DNA from: CAVPOO01 sp963707015
GTDB lineage: Bacteria > Pseudomonadota > Gammaproteobacteria > Thiohalobacterales > Thiohalobacteraceae
DNA length: 64,000 nt
Direction of reading: 5' to 3'
Assembly (NCBI GenBank): GCA_963707015.1
Contig: CAVPOO010000015.1
Location: forward strand, 459,866-523,865
Positions 25,404-34,514 of this stretch are shown piece by piece (position 1 is the stretch's first letter; every line of letters begins with the position of its first letter). The position numbers and the translations under genes are program-made. The notes beneath the pieces are model-generated. The model was not told the DNA's origin. It saw only the letters and a program-made list of their open reading frames with translations, and did not search any database.

Positions 25404-26101
25404 CGCGCTGCGCGGGCGACGACCAGTACGCTGACTTTGGCTGCGCCACCCGCTTTCAGGGCCTGGGCCAGCTCATCCGCCGTACTGCCGGTTGTCATGA
25501 CATCGTCGACGATGACGACATGCCGCACATTCAGCTCGTGGCGCACGGTAAATGCCCCTTTCAGATTCTCGCGCCGTGCCGTGCGCGACAACGAGGCCTG
25601 GGCCGTCGTGGCGCGAGCCCGGTAACAGCTGCGCGTGTCCAGGGGGGCTGCCAGGGCGCGGGCAACGGGGCGTGCGAGTTCAATGGCCTGGTTAAAGCCG
25701 CGCTCGCGCAACCGCGAACGGTGGAGTGGCACCGGCACGACGCAGTCAGCCGCCGGTACCTCTGCTGCCAGTGTTGCGAGCTGCATGCCGAAGAGCCGGG
25801 CCAGATGCAGCCGGCCCGCGTACTTGAGCTGGCGGATCATCTGGTCGACCGGTGGCGCATAGTCGTACAGCACCCGGGTTCGGTCGAAGGCTGGGGGATC
25901 GCGCAGGCAGGCGGCACACAGCAACTCGCCGGCGGCGCCGGGCACGGGCAGGCCGCAGCGGCCGCATGAACTGCCCGGCCGCGGCAGATCCTCGAGGCAG
26001 CCGGCGCAGAGGTCGCGGTTTGACTCGCCGCGTGCGCCGCAGAGTACGCAAGTCGCCGGATACAGGCGCGCCTGTATACTCTTCAGCCAATTGTTGACCA
26101 C
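25400..26101 (-). CDS. comF: ComF family phosphoribosyltransferase-like protein
   Basis: A 233-residue ComF protein. It has an N-terminal double zinc finger (CVLCGARG, CAGC, CGRCGLPVP, CAAC; residues about 18-64) and a C-terminal type I phosphoribosyltransferase fold with the PRPP loop VVIVDDVMTTGSTADEL near residue 195. ComF is required for DNA uptake in several competent bacteria, but it is also conserved in species not known to transform. The start is GTG 26101. It is divergent from bioB, the neighbour in many gammaproteobacteria. Confidence 0.92.
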   Translation of the reverse strand: MVNNWLKSIQARLYPATCVLCGARGESNRDLCAGCLEDLPRPGSSCGRCGLPVPGAAGELLCAACLRDPPAFDRTRVLYDYAPPVDQMIRQLKYAGRLHLARLFGMQLATLAAEVPAADCVVPVPLHRSRLRERGFNQAIELARPVARALAAPLDTRSCYRARATTAQASLSRTARRENLKGAFTVRHELNVRHVVIVDDVMTTGSTADELAQALKAGGAAKVSVLVVARAAR

Positions 26102-26116
26102 GGGCTTCCCTTCCAG

Positions 26117-26145
26117 TTGACAGAGCTCGGGCGGCCAGCCATAGT
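26117..26145 (+). promoter_or_regulatory. Sigma-70 promoter of bioB
   Basis: A perfect -35 TTGACA (26117-26122) is 17 bp from CATAGT (26140-26145). It lies in the comF-bioB divergent gap, 47 bp before the bioB ATG at 26193. I see no convincing BirA operator palindrome around it. Confidence 0.6.
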
Positions 26146-26192
26146 CGCCTTCGCTGTCAGTTTACCGAATGAAAAACCAGGAAAATACCCAC

Positions 26193-27173
26193 ATGACGGA
26201 ACCCCTGAGTGCAGAGAGCCGCGTGGCCGGCGACGCATTGCGGCATGACTGGAGTCGCGCCGAGATTCTGGCCCTGTTCGAAGAACCCTTTAACGATCTG
26301 GTTTTTCGCGCCCAGTGCCTCCACCGGCAGGCCTTTGATCCCAACGCGGTGCAGGTGAGCACGTTGCTGAGTATCAAGACCGGCGCCTGCCCGGAGGATT
26401 GCGCCTATTGCCCGCAGAGTGCCCACTACCAGACCGGGCTCGACGTCGAGCGGCTCATGCCCCTGGATGAAGTGATCACGGCAGCGCGGGAGGCAAAGGC
26501 GCGTGGCGCCAGCCGCTTCTGCATGGGGGCAGCCTGGCGCAGCCCGCGAGAGAAGGACTTCGTGCAGGTGCTGGCGATGGTGCGCGAGGTCAAGTCGCTG
26601 GGACTCGAGACCTGCGTGACCCTGGGCATGCTGAGCGCCGATCAGGCTGCGCGCCTCAGCGACGCCGGGCTCGATTACTACAACCACAACCTCGATACCT
26701 CGCCGGAGTTCTACGGCGAGATCATCAGCACGCGCACCTACCAGGAGCGGCTGGATACCCTGCAGCACGTACGTGAGGCCGATATCCATGTCTGTGCGGG
26801 GGGCATTATCGGGATGGGCGAGGACCGCGAAGACCGGGCCGGGCTGTTGCAGTCGCTGGCCAACCTGCCGCGCCATCCGGAAAGCGTACCGATCAATCAG
26901 CTCGTGCGCGTCGAGGGTACGCCACTCGCGGATGTCGAGCCGCCGGACCCCTTCGAGTTCGTGCGCACCATCGCAGTGGCGAGGATCCTGATGCCCCGCT
27001 CGACGCTGCGCCTTTCCGCGGGCCGTACCGAGATGAATGATCCGATGCAGGCGCTGTGTTTCCTCGCGGGGGCCAATTCGATCTTCTATGGCGATCAGTT
27101 GCTGACCACAGACAACCCGGGGCGCAGCCACGATCAGCACCTGTTCGAGCGCCTGGGTCTGCGCCCGGTGTGA
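26193..27173 (+). CDS. bioB: Biotin synthase
   Basis: BioB is a radical-SAM enzyme that inserts sulfur into dethiobiotin to make biotin. The radical-SAM cluster motif is CPEDCAYC near residue 65, preceded by VQVSTLLSIKTGA. Downstream are GAAWRSPREKDF, YYNHNLDTSPEFY, RTYQERLDTL and LSAGRTEMND, all family-specific, including the Cys and Arg ligands of the second cluster. I place the start at ATG 26193 because AGGA lies 10 nt upstream; an in-frame ATG at 26169 would add eight residues without a ribosome site. A 171-bp gap separates it from bioF, so bioB may be expressed partly independently. Confidence 0.96.
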   Translation: MTEPLSAESRVAGDALRHDWSRAEILALFEEPFNDLVFRAQCLHRQAFDPNAVQVSTLLSIKTGACPEDCAYCPQSAHYQTGLDVERLMPLDEVITAAREAKARGASRFCMGAAWRSPREKDFVQVLAMVREVKSLGLETCVTLGMLSADQAARLSDAGLDYYNHNLDTSPEFYGEIISTRTYQERLDTLQHVREADIHVCAGGIIGMGEDREDRAGLLQSLANLPRHPESVPINQLVRVEGTPLADVEPPDPFEFVRTIAVARILMPRSTLRLSAGRTEMNDPMQALCFLAGANSIFYGDQLLTTDNPGRSHDQHLFERLGLRPV

Positions 27174-27344
27174 AGGCGGCGCCTGCAGGCGGGGACAGCG
27201 GAGCCACACTGTTGCTCATGAGCCACGCAAACCGCGGAAAAATCTGCACTGGACGGGACGCTGCTAAACCCTGTCATGCAGCCGTTGCCATGCTCATGAT
27301 CCCGGCAGGCCTGCCGTTCCCGGCGCCTTGATAAACTGCCTGCC

Positions 27345-28532
27345 ATGAAAGACCTGTCCACAGCACTGGCGCTGCGACGTGATCGTCACCTCTATCGCGA
27401 GCGGCGGATCCTGGACAGCCCGCAGGGTCCCGAGGTGGTCGTCGACAACAAGCCCTACCTGGCCTTTTGCAGCAACGACTACCTGGGACTTGCCAACCAT
27501 CCCGCGTTGATAGAGGCCCTGCAGCAGGCGGCAGGGCAATACGGGGTCGGCAGCGGCGCGGCCCACCTGGTCACCGGACATTCCACAGTCCATCACGCGC
27601 TGGAAGAGGAGCTTGCCGACTGGGCGGGAACGCAGCGGGCGCTGCTGTTCTCGACCGGTTATATGGCCAATCTCGGCGTGGCAGGTGCCTTGCTGGGGCG
27701 GGGTGATCGCCTGTTCGAGGACCGTCTCAATCATGCCTCGCTGCTGGACGCGGCGAGCCTGTCAGGGGCCCGCCTGGTGCGCTATGAGCATGCCGACGCG
27801 GGTCGCCTGGCAGCGCGCATCAGGGCGGCCGGAAGCTGTGCCATGGTGGCGAGCGACGGCGTGTTCAGTATGGACGGGGACCTGGCAAGGCTGCCTGATC
27901 TGGCCCGTATCGCGGATGCCAGTGGCGCATGGCTGCTGATCGACGACGCGCACGGGCTGGGCGTGCTGGGTGAGCGGGGCCGCGGGAGTTACAGCCATTT
28001 CGATGTGGCGATCGGCGCAAACCGTATCCTGATGGGTACCCTGGGCAAGGCATTCGGCAGTTTCGGTGCCTTCGTTGCGGGGAGTGAGGTGCTGATTGAG
28101 ACCCTGATCCAGTCGGCGCGAACGTATATCTACACGACGGCGACACCGCCCGCGCTGGCGGCTGCGACCCGCACCGCACTCAGACTGGTCCAAAATGAAA
28201 GCTGGCGGCGCGAGAAGCTGGCGGACCTGATCGGGCGCTTCCGGGATGGTGCGCGCGAACTGGGTTTAGAGCTCATGCCTTCCCCCACACCGATCCAGCC
28301 GCTGGTGGTCGGTGGCGCGGCGGCTGCGCTGAGCCTGAGCACTGAATTGCGTGATCGCGGCATCCTGGTGCCGGCCATCAGGCCGCCGACAGTGCCCGAG
28401 GGTGCGGCGCGCCTGCGCATTACCCTCTCGGCGGCACACCGGGAAGCCCATATCGATCGTTTGCTCGAGGCACTCGACCGATGCCTCGCCACCGGGCCGG
28501 GCCGTGCAGCGGACGCGAGGCAGCTGCCATGA
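27345..28532 (+). CDS. bioF: 8-amino-7-oxononanoate synthase
   Basis: BioF condenses pimeloyl-ACP (or CoA) with alanine to form the biotin precursor KAPA. The 395-residue PLP enzyme shows LAFCSNDYLGLANHP near residue 43, GSGAAHLVTGHSTVHHALE, DDAHGLGVLGERGRG near 196, and the PLP Lys235 in GTLGKAFGSFGAF. Length fits the family. Its TGA overlaps the bioH ATG (ATGA, 28529-28532), starting a chain of translationally coupled bio genes. Confidence 0.96.
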   Translation: MKDLSTALALRRDRHLYRERRILDSPQGPEVVVDNKPYLAFCSNDYLGLANHPALIEALQQAAGQYGVGSGAAHLVTGHSTVHHALEEELADWAGTQRALLFSTGYMANLGVAGALLGRGDRLFEDRLNHASLLDAASLSGARLVRYEHADAGRLAARIRAAGSCAMVASDGVFSMDGDLARLPDLARIADASGAWLLIDDAHGLGVLGERGRGSYSHFDVAIGANRILMGTLGKAFGSFGAFVAGSEVLIETLIQSARTYIYTTATPPALAAATRTALRLVQNESWRREKLADLIGRFRDGARELGLELMPSPTPIQPLVVGGAAAALSLSTELRDRGILVPAIRPPTVPEGAARLRITLSAAHREAHIDRLLEALDRCLATGPGRAADARQLP

Positions 28533-29290
28533 ACCTGCACGTGGAAACCCTGGGCGAAGGCCCGAAGCTCGTGATGCTGCACGGCTGGGCATTCAACTCG
28601 CAGATCTGGGAGGGGGTGGCGGACGAGCTGTCCCGATGGTTCAGGCTCGTTCTGGTCGACCTGCCCGGCCATGGCAGGAGTCCGCCCGACCCGGCTCTCA
28701 CCTATGACGCGCTCGTCGACAGGCTTGCCGAGGAACTGCTGCCACGGGCCCATGTGCTCGGCTGGTCGCTGGGTGGCACGCTGGCGCTGGGGCTGGCGGC
28801 ACGTGTCCCGCAACGCGTCGCCAAGCTCGTTCTGGTGGCGGCGAATCCCCGTTTCACCGCACAGCGGGACTGGCCGCAGGCGCTGGATCCCCGCGTACTG
28901 GCCGGATTTCGGGACAGTCTCGCGCGGGACCCGCGCTCGACGGTGCAGCGCTTCCTCGCGCTGGTGACGCGGGGCTCAGCGGTCGCATCTGCCGAGCTGC
29001 GTTATCTGCGCGGCCAGCTCAGGCAGTCGGGATTGCCGGATGCCGGCGCCCTGGCTGTCGGACTGGATGTCCTGCGTGACGTCGACCTGCGCGCGCGGCT
29101 GGGGTCGCTGCAGCAACCGACCTTGCTGGTATTCGCCGAAAATGACGCGCTCGTTCCGGCAGGCGCGGGTCCCCTGATCCGGCAGCAGCTGCCGCAGGCA
29201 CGCCTCGTCACGCTGGAGTCGGCCGGCCATGCGCCGTTTCTGTCGCGACCACAGGCGTTCACCGGCGCGGTACGGGAGTTTCTGGCGTGA
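28529..29290 (+). CDS. bioH: Pimeloyl-ACP methyl ester carboxylesterase
   Basis: BioH hydrolyses pimeloyl-ACP methyl ester, releasing pimeloyl-ACP after BioC-started elongation. The 253-residue alpha/beta hydrolase shows the oxyanion segment MLHGWAFNSQIWEG, the nucleophile elbow GWSLGG near residue 79, the acid ENDALVP and the catalytic His in SAGHAPFLSRP near the C-terminus. The start is ATG 28529, overlapping the bioF stop. The frame is open 16 codons further upstream inside bioF, but that start lacks family support. Confidence 0.94.
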   Translation: MNLHVETLGEGPKLVMLHGWAFNSQIWEGVADELSRWFRLVLVDLPGHGRSPPDPALTYDALVDRLAEELLPRAHVLGWSLGGTLALGLAARVPQRVAKLVLVAANPRFTAQRDWPQALDPRVLAGFRDSLARDPRSTVQRFLALVTRGSAVASAELRYLRGQLRQSGLPDAGALAVGLDVLRDVDLRARLGSLQQPTLLVFAENDALVPAGAGPLIRQQLPQARLVTLESAGHAPFLSRPQAFTGAVREFLA

Positions 29291-30159
29291 ACGGGGAGGC
29301 GTTCCGCATTGACAAGCAGCTCGTGCGCACGGCGTTTGACCGGGCGGCCGAGCGCTACGACCGGATGGCGTTGTTGCAGCGTGAGATCGGGGGGCGCCTG
29401 CTGGAGCGGCTGGATCTGATGAAGGTCCAGCCAGGCCGCATCCTGGATCTCGGTTCGGGAACCGGCCAGATCACGCGGGCAGCGACCAAACGCTACCGGG
29501 GCGCACAGGTTGTGGCCGTGGATATCGCCGAGTCCATGTTGCGAGCGGCGCGGCGTGGTCTGCGCTGGTGGCGGCGGCCCGCACTGGTGTGTGGCGATAT
29601 GGAATCGCTGCCAATGGCCGCTGCCAGTGTCGATATGGTCCTGTCCAACCTCTCCCTGCAATGGTGCAACGACCTCGACCGGGTCATGGCCGAGTTGCGG
29701 CGTGTGCTGAGGCCGGGCGGTGTGCTGCTGTTTACCACTTTGGGCCCGGATACGCTGAAGGAGTTGCGCGCCAGTTGGGCGGCCGTGGACAGTTCCAATC
29801 ACGTGAACGCGTTTCTGGATATGCATGATATCGGTGATGCCATGCTGCGTGCCGGCCTGAGCGATCCGGTGGTCGACCGGGAAGACGTGACACTGACCTA
29901 TCCGGACCTCGGGCGGCTGATGCGGGATCTGAAGGGCATCGGTGCACACAATGTCACCGCCGGCAGGCCGCGCGGTCTCACCACACCGGCCCGGATCAGG
30001 AAGCTGGAGGCGGCCTATGAGGCGTATCGCCGGGATGACGGGCTGCCGGCCAATTATGAGGTGATATACGGTCATGCCTGGATGTCGCGGCCTGCCGCGG
30101 TCGAGATTGCGGTGAGCGGGATGCGCCAGGCAAAGCAGCGCCGCGCCGGGCGACCATGA
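29287..30159 (+). CDS. bioC: Malonyl-ACP O-methyltransferase
   Basis: BioC methylates the free carboxyl of malonyl-ACP so that the fatty-acid machinery can build the pimeloyl chain. The 290-residue SAM methyltransferase has the BioC opening VRTAFDRAAERYDRMALLQ, motif I ILDLGSGTGQIT, and VLSNLSLQWCNDLDRVMAEL, which is typical of BioC. The start is GTG 29287, overlapping the bioH TGA, and its own stop overlaps bioD (ATGA, 30156-30159). Confidence 0.95.
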   Translation: MNGEAFRIDKQLVRTAFDRAAERYDRMALLQREIGGRLLERLDLMKVQPGRILDLGSGTGQITRAATKRYRGAQVVAVDIAESMLRAARRGLRWWRRPALVCGDMESLPMAAASVDMVLSNLSLQWCNDLDRVMAELRRVLRPGGVLLFTTLGPDTLKELRASWAAVDSSNHVNAFLDMHDIGDAMLRAGLSDPVVDREDVTLTYPDLGRLMRDLKGIGAHNVTAGRPRGLTTPARIRKLEAAYEAYRRDDGLPANYEVIYGHAWMSRPAAVEIAVSGMRQAKQRRAGRP

Positions 30160-30842
30160 GCAAGGGGTTTTTCGTTGCCGGTACCGATACCGGGGTTGGC
30201 AAGACGGTTGTCAGTCTGGGTCTCATGCAGGCGCTGCAGGCGCAGGGACTTTGCGTTGTCGGCATGAAGCCGGTGGCCAGTGGCTGCGAGCCAACAGCGG
30301 ACGGGCCCCGCAACGCGGATGCGCAGGCCCTGCTCGCCCAATCGTCGATCAGTCCGCCCTACGAACTCGTCAACCCCTGGGCCTTTGAGCCGGCTGTCGC
30401 GCCCCATATCGCGGCGGCCAGGGAGGGTCGGCGCATCGAACTCAGCGCACTCACAGACACTTTCGGGCGGCTTGCCGCGCAGGCGGAGTATGTGGTGGTC
30501 GAGGGGATTGGCGGGTGGCGGGTGCCGCTCAACGGCTCGCACTACGTCTCGGATCTTGCCGTGGCGCTTGGTCTTCCGGTGCTGCTGGTTGTCGGGCTGC
30601 GCCTGGGGTGCCTGAATCATGCCATCCTGAGCTGGGAATCCATACAGGCGAGTGGGGTCAGGTGCGCCGGCTGGGTGGCCAATCAGATCGAACCGGGAAT
30701 GTCGAATCTGGAAGAGAATGTGGCCTGTCTGGCTTCCGTATTCGGGGCCGCGCCTGCCGGGCTCATTCCCTTTGTTCCGGCACGCGGGGCGGCACCGGCA
30801 TCGGCGGCGGCGCGACTGAATGTGGCGTCCCTCGACGGCTAG
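30156..30842 (+). CDS. bioD: ATP-dependent dethiobiotin synthetase
   Basis: BioD closes the ureido ring of dethiobiotin using ATP and CO2. The 228-residue product has Walker A GTDTGVGKT near residue 9, the switch KPVASGCEP near 38, and VVEGIGGWRVPL near 112. It ends the coupled bioFHCD run. The aminotransferase gene bioA, needed between BioF and BioD, is not in the window. Confidence 0.95.
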   Translation: MSKGFFVAGTDTGVGKTVVSLGLMQALQAQGLCVVGMKPVASGCEPTADGPRNADAQALLAQSSISPPYELVNPWAFEPAVAPHIAAAREGRRIELSALTDTFGRLAAQAEYVVVEGIGGWRVPLNGSHYVSDLAVALGLPVLLVVGLRLGCLNHAILSWESIQASGVRCAGWVANQIEPGMSNLEENVACLASVFGAAPAGLIPFVPARGAAPASAAARLNVASLDG

Positions 30843-30890
30843 CGCTGGGCGTCCGCACAGGGGGTGCAGGAGCTTCGTTCAGGCGCAGTG

Positions 30891-30905
30891 ATAACAGGCT
30901 GTTAT
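30891..30905. promoter_or_regulatory. Perfect 15-bp palindrome (possible operator)
   Basis: ATAACAG-G-CTGTTAT is an exact inverted repeat with a 1-bp centre. It lies in the gap between bioD and the DUF2244/oxidase genes, 119 bp before the GTG at 31024. A second imperfect repeat of TTATAGC follows. The 1-bp centre argues against an RNA hairpin and for a dimeric repressor site, but the protein is unknown. Confidence 0.4.
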
Positions 30906-31023
30906 AGCACCAGTTTATAGCCACAAAGCTGAAATTAGCTTGCGCCATACAGGGTCATGGGGTAGCATCGCCGCCGGCTTTGTCTCAGGTCAGCATCGAA
31001 GGCCAATTTGGAAGAGGTCCCCT

Positions 31024-31512
31024 GTGGTAGCTGCATACTGCGACCCCGTGTCGGCGAATTGCCAGCTTGTCGTCCGGCCCAATTGCTCCCTGTCGTGGCG
31101 TGGGGCGGTAACCTTTTACCTCGGCATGTGTCTGGTATCTTTGACGATCGCGGGCCTGTTTGCGGCGGCAGGCGCCTGGCCGGTGCTGCCGTTTGCCGGG
31201 CTGGAACTGCTGGCTCTGGGTGTTGCGCTCTATGTGGTTGCCTTGCGGGCGGACAGTCGTGAAGTGATTTCCATCCGCGGCGACACCGTTGAGGTTCAGC
31301 GGGGCCGCTACGCCCCGGTCGAGCGCTGGTCTTTCCAGCGATGCTGGGTGCAGGTTACGCTCAGTCCACCGCGGCGTCATGGTTACCCTTGGCGCCTCGT
31401 GTTGCGCAGCAATGGGCGCGAACTCGAGGTAGGCCGCTGCCTGAACGACGCCGAGCGTCGACTGCTGGCGAATGAATTGAAACGCCGTATCCGGCCGCAA
31501 TACGCACAGTAA
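31024..31512 (+). CDS. DUF2244 family membrane protein
   Basis: A 162-residue protein of the DUF2244 family, whose function is not established but which is often found next to cytochrome oxidase genes, as here. It has the opening QLVVRPNCSLSWRG, two adjacent membrane helices at about residues 28-75 (ending LLALGVALYVVALRA), and a cytoplasmic C-terminal half with a WSFQRCWVQVTL strand. The start is GTG 31024, supported by AGAGG 6 nt upstream. ctaC follows after 89 bp in the same direction. Confidence 0.85.
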   Translation: MVAAYCDPVSANCQLVVRPNCSLSWRGAVTFYLGMCLVSLTIAGLFAAAGAWPVLPFAGLELLALGVALYVVALRADSREVISIRGDTVEVQRGRYAPVERWSFQRCWVQVTLSPPRRHGYPWRLVLRSNGRELEVGRCLNDAERRLLANELKRRIRPQYAQ

Positions 31513-31601
31513 CATCTGTGCTCTGGTGGCCGGGTTCGACGTAACTGAGTAATTTCGAATCAATATCACAGCTTAAAGGCCTTTTAAGGAGAGTGAAGCG
31601 C

Positions 31602-32729
31602 ATGTTCTCGACAATCACGCGAAGGGCGCTGGGTGCGCTGACAGGTGGCGGACTACTGCTGGGGGCGGCGAACGCAGTTGCCGATTACGCATTGAACCTG
31701 CCGCGGGGCGTTACCTCCATCAGTCAGGATGCCTACGATCTGCATATGCTGATCCTCTGGATCTGCGTGGCGATCGGCGTGGTGGTCTTTGGCGCCATGT
31801 TCATCTCGATCATCAGTCACCGCAAGTCACGGGGTGCGGTGGCGGCGCAGTTCCACGAGAGTACAACGGTCGAGATTATCTGGACCATCATCCCGTTTCT
31901 GATTCTTATTGGCATGGCAATACCCGCCACCAAGGCGCTCATCGCCATGGAAGATACCAGTGATTCCGATCTCAGCATCAAGGTCACGGCTTACCAGTGG
32001 AAGTGGGGTTATGACTACCTCGACGAAGGCATCAGCTTCTTCAGCACGCTGTCCACACCCAAGGAAGAGATCTACAACGAGAAGGATAAGGGTGAGCACT
32101 ACCTGCTCGAGGTCGACAATCCGGTGGTCGTACCCGTCAACAACAAGGTTCGCCTGCTGATCACGGCAAGCGACGTGATTCATGCCTGGTGGGTGCCGGA
32201 GTTGGGCATGAAGAAGGACGCGATTCCGGGCTTTGTCAATGAAATGTGGTTCAACATCGAAGAACCCGGCACATACCGCGGCCAGTGTGCGGAGCTGTGT
32301 GGAAAAGACCACGGCTTTATGCCGATCGTGGTTGTCGCCAAGACGGAAGAAGAATATTCGCAGTGGGTTGCGGATCAGAAACTGGCCAGCAATGCTGCGG
32401 CAGCCGATGCGCAGCGTAGCTGGGGCAAGGACGAACTGATGGCAAAAGGCGAGCAGGTATACGCTACCGGCTGTGCCGCCTGCCACCAGGCCAGCGGCGA
32501 GGGAATTCCGGGCGCGTTCCCCGCATTGAAGGGTGGTGCGATTGCCACGGGTCCCGTGGATGCGCACATCGATCTCGTGCTGAATGGCAAGGCTGGTACC
32601 GCCATGGCGGCATTCGGGTCCCAGCTCAGTGATGCGGATCTTGCTGCCGTGATCACCTACGAGCGCAATGCCTGGGGTAATGCTACGGGTGACATAGTCC
32701 AGCCGTCTGATATCAAAGCGGCTCGCTAA
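31602..32729 (+). CDS. ctaC: Cytochrome c oxidase subunit II with fused cytochrome c domain
   Basis: Subunit II accepts electrons from cytochrome c through the binuclear CuA centre. The 375-residue precursor has a signal-like N-terminus, two membrane helices (about 45-75 and 90-110), and a periplasmic cupredoxin domain. CuA ligands are seen in HAWWVPELGMK near residue 196 and CAELCGKDHGFMP near 228. A C-terminal class I cytochrome c domain has the haem motif CAACH near 290 and a distal Met in TAMAAF. The start is ATG 31602 (AAGGAG 10 nt upstream); a GTG three codons earlier is too close to that site. A near-palindrome CTTAAAGGCCTTTTAAG at 31572-31588 overlaps the ribosome site. Confidence 0.95.
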   Translation: MFSTITRRALGALTGGGLLLGAANAVADYALNLPRGVTSISQDAYDLHMLILWICVAIGVVVFGAMFISIISHRKSRGAVAAQFHESTTVEIIWTIIPFLILIGMAIPATKALIAMEDTSDSDLSIKVTAYQWKWGYDYLDEGISFFSTLSTPKEEIYNEKDKGEHYLLEVDNPVVVPVNNKVRLLITASDVIHAWWVPELGMKKDAIPGFVNEMWFNIEEPGTYRGQCAELCGKDHGFMPIVVVAKTEEEYSQWVADQKLASNAAAADAQRSWGKDELMAKGEQVYATGCAACHQASGEGIPGAFPALKGGAIATGPVDAHIDLVLNGKAGTAMAAFGSQLSDADLAAVITYERNAWGNATGDIVQPSDIKAAR

Positions 32730-32756
32730 GAAATTTTCGGTAAGGAGAAGCAAGTT

Positions 32757-34331
32757 ATGAGCACAGCCACCGCACACGACACACACCACGAGGAACATCC
32801 CAGCGGTATCACGCGCTGGTTCTTCACGACCAATCACAAGGACATCGGTACCCTGTACCTGTTGTTCTCACTGCTGATGTTCTTTGTCGGCGGGGCCATG
32901 GCCATGGTCATCCGTGCCGAGCTGTTCCAGCCCGGCCTGCAGGTGGTCAACCCCATGTTCTTCAACTCGCTGACCACCATGCATGCGCTGGTCATGATCT
33001 TCGGCGCGGTCATGCCGGCATTCGTGGGGCTCGCCAACTGGCTGGTGCCGATGATGATCGGAGCGCCGGATATGGCCCTGCCACGCATGAACAACTGGAG
33101 CTTCTGGATCCTGCCATTCGCCTTCACGATGCTGCTGTCAACCTTCTTCATGGAAGGTGGTGCCCCGGCCGGTGGCTGGACGATCTACCCGCCGCTGGTG
33201 CTCCAGACCGGACACGCGTTTCCGTTCCTGATCTTTGCCGTGCACATGATGGGCATCTCCTCCATCATGGGGGCCATCAACATCATCGTTACCATTATGA
33301 ACATGCGGGCGCCCGGCATGTCGCTGATGAAGATGCCGCTGTTCGTCTGGACCTGGCTGATCACGGCCTATCTGCTGATCGCCGTGATGCCGGTGCTGGC
33401 GGGTGCCGTGACCATGCTGCTCACCGATAAATTTTTCGGGACCAGCTTCTTTACCGCGGCCGGCGGTGGTGACCCGGTGATGTTCCAGCATATCTTCTGG
33501 TTCTTCGGGCATCCCGAGGTCTATATCATGATCCTGCCTGCCTTTGGGATCGTCTCGGCGATCATCCCGACCTTTGCCCGCAAGCCCTTGTTCGGCTACA
33601 GCTCGATGGTGTATGCGACGGCCTCCATTGCGTTCCTGTCTTTCATCGTCTGGGCGCACCACATGTTCACCGTGGGGATGCCGCTGGCCGGTGAGCTGTT
33701 TTTCATGTATGCCACCATGCTGATTGCGGTACCCACGGGGGTAAAGGTGTTCAACTGGGTCTCCACGATGTGGAAGGGCTCCATGACCTTTGAGACCCCG
33801 ATGCTGTGGGCAGTGGCCTTCGTCGTGCTGTTCACGATCGGTGGCTTCTCGGGCCTGATGCTGGCCATTACACCCGTCGACTTCCAGTACCATGATACCT
33901 ACTTCGTGGTGGCTCACTTCCACTACGTGCTGGTGACCGGGGCCGTATTCGCCATCATAGCGGCGGCCTATTACTGGTTACCCAAGTGGACCGGTCACAT
34001 GTATGACGAAAGGCTGGGCAAGCTGCACTTCTGGTTGTCGACGATCTCAGTGAACGTGCTGTTTTTCCCGCAGCATTTCCTGGGTCTGGCCGGTATGCCC
34101 CGGCGTATACCGGACTATTCGGTGCAGTTTACGGGCTTCAACCAGATCTCGACTATCGGTGGTTTTGCGTTCGGTCTGTCGCAGCTGCTGTTCCTGTACA
34201 TTGTCATCCAGACGATTCGTGGCGGCGCCAAGGCGACTGACCAGGTCTGGGAAGGTGCGCATGGTCTGGAGTGGACGCTCCCGTCCCCGCCGCCTTACCA
34301 CACCTTTGAGACCGCCCCCGAGGTCAAGTAA
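32757..34331 (+). CDS. ctaD: Cytochrome c oxidase subunit I
   Basis: The 524-residue catalytic subunit of an A-type haem-copper oxidase, with 12 membrane helices. A haem ligand is in TTMHALVMIFG. The CuB and cross-linked Tyr region is WFFGHPEVYIMILPAFG, which includes the D-channel glutamate. The remaining CuB histidines are in VWAHHMFTVG, and the two haem histidines are in HDTYFVVAHFHYV. It reduces oxygen to water and pumps protons. The genes on both sides are its subunits and assembly factors. Confidence 0.97.
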   Translation: MSTATAHDTHHEEHPSGITRWFFTTNHKDIGTLYLLFSLLMFFVGGAMAMVIRAELFQPGLQVVNPMFFNSLTTMHALVMIFGAVMPAFVGLANWLVPMMIGAPDMALPRMNNWSFWILPFAFTMLLSTFFMEGGAPAGGWTIYPPLVLQTGHAFPFLIFAVHMMGISSIMGAINIIVTIMNMRAPGMSLMKMPLFVWTWLITAYLLIAVMPVLAGAVTMLLTDKFFGTSFFTAAGGGDPVMFQHIFWFFGHPEVYIMILPAFGIVSAIIPTFARKPLFGYSSMVYATASIAFLSFIVWAHHMFTVGMPLAGELFFMYATMLIAVPTGVKVFNWVSTMWKGSMTFETPMLWAVAFVVLFTIGGFSGLMLAITPVDFQYHDTYFVVAHFHYVLVTGAVFAIIAAAYYWLPKWTGHMYDERLGKLHFWLSTISVNVLFFPQHFLGLAGMPRRIPDYSVQFTGFNQISTIGGFAFGLSQLLFLYIVIQTIRGGAKATDQVWEGAHGLEWTLPSPPPYHTFETAPEVK

Positions 34332-34388
34332 GGGGTGACGAGGCGTCAGGTCCGACCTGGCGCCTCGGTCCCGGAAAACAGACGATCA

Positions 34389-34514
34389 ATGACAGTGGTT
34401 ATGCAGTCGGATAAACGGCGACGCGCCAACATTCGCCTGGCGATCCTGCTGGGAGTGGTCGCGCTGTTCATCTTCATCGCATTCATATGGTCGATCGGCG
34501 CGGGTGGCAAATGA
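34389..34514 (+). CDS. Small oxidase-cluster membrane protein (41 codons)
   Basis: This short gene encodes 41 residues from ATG 34389, or 37 from ATG 34401 (MQSDKRRRANIRLAILLG). It has a basic N-terminus and a single helix (LLGVVALFIFIAFIWSIG). Its TGA overlaps the ctaG ATG (ATGA, 34511-34514), so it is placed for translational coupling. Tiny one-helix proteins in this slot between subunit I and Cox11 occur in other proteobacterial cox clusters and are annotated as small assembly proteins. Its role is not known. Neither start has a strong ribosome site. Confidence 0.75.
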   Translation: MTVVMQSDKRRRANIRLAILLGVVALFIFIAFIWSIGAGGK

